Part shown: positions 11,776 through 12,443 of the stretch, one piece after another
Numbering within the stretch: position 1 is the stretch's first letter
Layout of the letters: each line of letters begins with the position of its first letter
NCBI GenBank assembly: GCA_029862725.1
Contig: JAOTWT010000039.1
Location: 1-12,443, forward strand
Length of the DNA: 12,443 nucleotides
Direction of reading: 5' to 3'
From: Acidobacteriota bacterium
GTDB lineage: Bacteria; Acidobacteriota; Blastocatellia; Pyrinomonadales; Pyrinomonadaceae
Notes under the pieces: model-generated
What the model was told of the DNA's origin: nothing
The model's input: the letters and a program-made list of their open reading frames with translations, nothing else
Databases searched by the model: none
Made by a program: the position numbers and the translations under genes

Positions 11776-12441
11776 ATGTCGAGGATTATAGTTCTGATCG
11801 GGGCGCCGGGCGCAGGCAAAGGAACCCAGGCGAGGCTCTTGCAGTCATTTCTTGGGGTGCCGCAGATCTCGACTGGCGATATGTTTCGTGAAATGAAAAC
11901 GGGAGCTTCGCCTTTGGCACGTGAGGTGCAGAGTATCATGGACGCCGGCGGGCTTGTCTCGGATGAAGTAACGTTCCGGATGGTACAGGAACGTACCTCG
12001 CGCGAAGACTGTAGTGGTTCGTATGTGCTTGACGGTTTTCCGAGAACTCCGGTCCAGGCGAAGATGCTCGAGCAGCTTGCGCAAGACCAGGGCAAACAAA
12101 TTGAAGCTGTTTTGATCGATGTGCCGTTTGATCAACTTGAAAAGCGCCTGACCGGCCGCCGGAGCTGCCCCGTTTGCGGAGAGATTTACAACATTTTCTC
12201 AAAACCTCCGGAAGTCGAGGGGCGATGCGATCATCATCCCGAAGCGCGTCTGGAACATCGCTCCGACGACAACCCGGAAATGGTGAAAGAGAGGCTGGAG
12301 ACGTACCAGCTAAAAACACAGCCGCTTCTCGATTACTATGCCGCCACGGAAAGATTGAGAACGATTGAAGCGACGGGAACTTCTGAAGAGATCTATCAGG
12401 AATTGGAGCGGACCCTGGCTTCCAACAATGCGAGTGTGTAA
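11776..12441 (+). CDS. adk: Adenylate kinase, zinc-type LID
   Basis: Adenylate kinase converts ATP and AMP to two ADP in the cytosol. From the ATG at 11776 it has 221 residues. The P-loop GAPGAGKGT is at 9-17, the AMP site ISTGDMFR near 31-38, DGFPRT at 86-91, and the LID follows. A GTG at 11764 would add four residues (MRVF); I prefer the ATG because GGGTGAG at 11762-11768 is well placed and the product starts like the family. In the LID, C131-x2-C134-x16-C151-x2-H154 fits a structural zinc site with His as the fourth ligand instead of the more usual Cys or Asp. RSDDNPE (162-168) closes the LID region. The stop is TAA near the window end. Confidence 0.97.
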   Translation: MSRIIVLIGAPGAGKGTQARLLQSFLGVPQISTGDMFREMKTGASPLAREVQSIMDAGGLVSDEVTFRMVQERTSREDCSGSYVLDGFPRTPVQAKMLEQLAQDQGKQIEAVLIDVPFDQLEKRLTGRRSCPVCGEIYNIFSKPPEVEGRCDHHPEARLEHRSDDNPEMVKERLETYQLKTQPLLDYYAATERLRTIEATGTSEEIYQELERTLASNNASV

Positions 12442-12443
12442 TA

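Overview
The window is a continuous bacterial ribosomal-protein gene cluster, all on the + strand, that joins the classical S10 and spc operons. The order is rplC (last codons only), rplD, rplW, rplB, rpsS, rplV, rpsC, rplP, rpmC, rpsQ, rplN, rplX, rplE, rpsN, rpsH, rplF, rplR, rpsE, rpmD, rplO, secY, adk. Every core protein is recognisable from family motifs. No gene is broken and no mobile element, tRNA, rRNA or CRISPR array is visible. The longest stretch without a gene is 87 bases.

The organism is a bacterium with moderate GC, a zinc-independent long S14 and a zinc-type LID in adenylate kinase. The overall feel suggests a Gram-negative-type lineage such as Acidobacteriota (perhaps Blastocatellia). 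That is an inference from sequence style, not from a search.

Layout: 1-39 is the end of rplC. 102-5147 is the rest of the S10-type block (L4, L23, L2, S19, L22, S3, L16, L29, S17). 5148-5234 is the longest spacer and falls at the point where many bacteria split the S10 and spc operons. 5235-10295 is the spc block (L14, L24, L5, S14, S8, L6, L18, S5, L30, L15). 10340-11758 is secY, the translocon channel, and 11776-12441 is adk. Tight spacing (1-7 nt between several pairs, an 8-nt overlap rplR/rpsE) argues for translation coupling. Spacers of 44-87 nt hold short potential hairpins and a U-rich AGAGG element.

The most striking feature is that five ribosomal proteins carry long, low-complexity, charged extensions fused to normal cores: L22 (about 174 residues, C-terminal), S17 (about 62, N-terminal), L24 (about 46, C-terminal), L18 (about 116, C-terminal, with a 27-nt tandem repeat) and L15 (about 62, C-terminal). 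By hand count four are net acidic and the L18 tail is strongly basic. L24 also has a roughly 10-residue insertion in its KOW motif. In addition, 15 of 22 stop codons are TAG, which is unexpected for such highly expressed genes.
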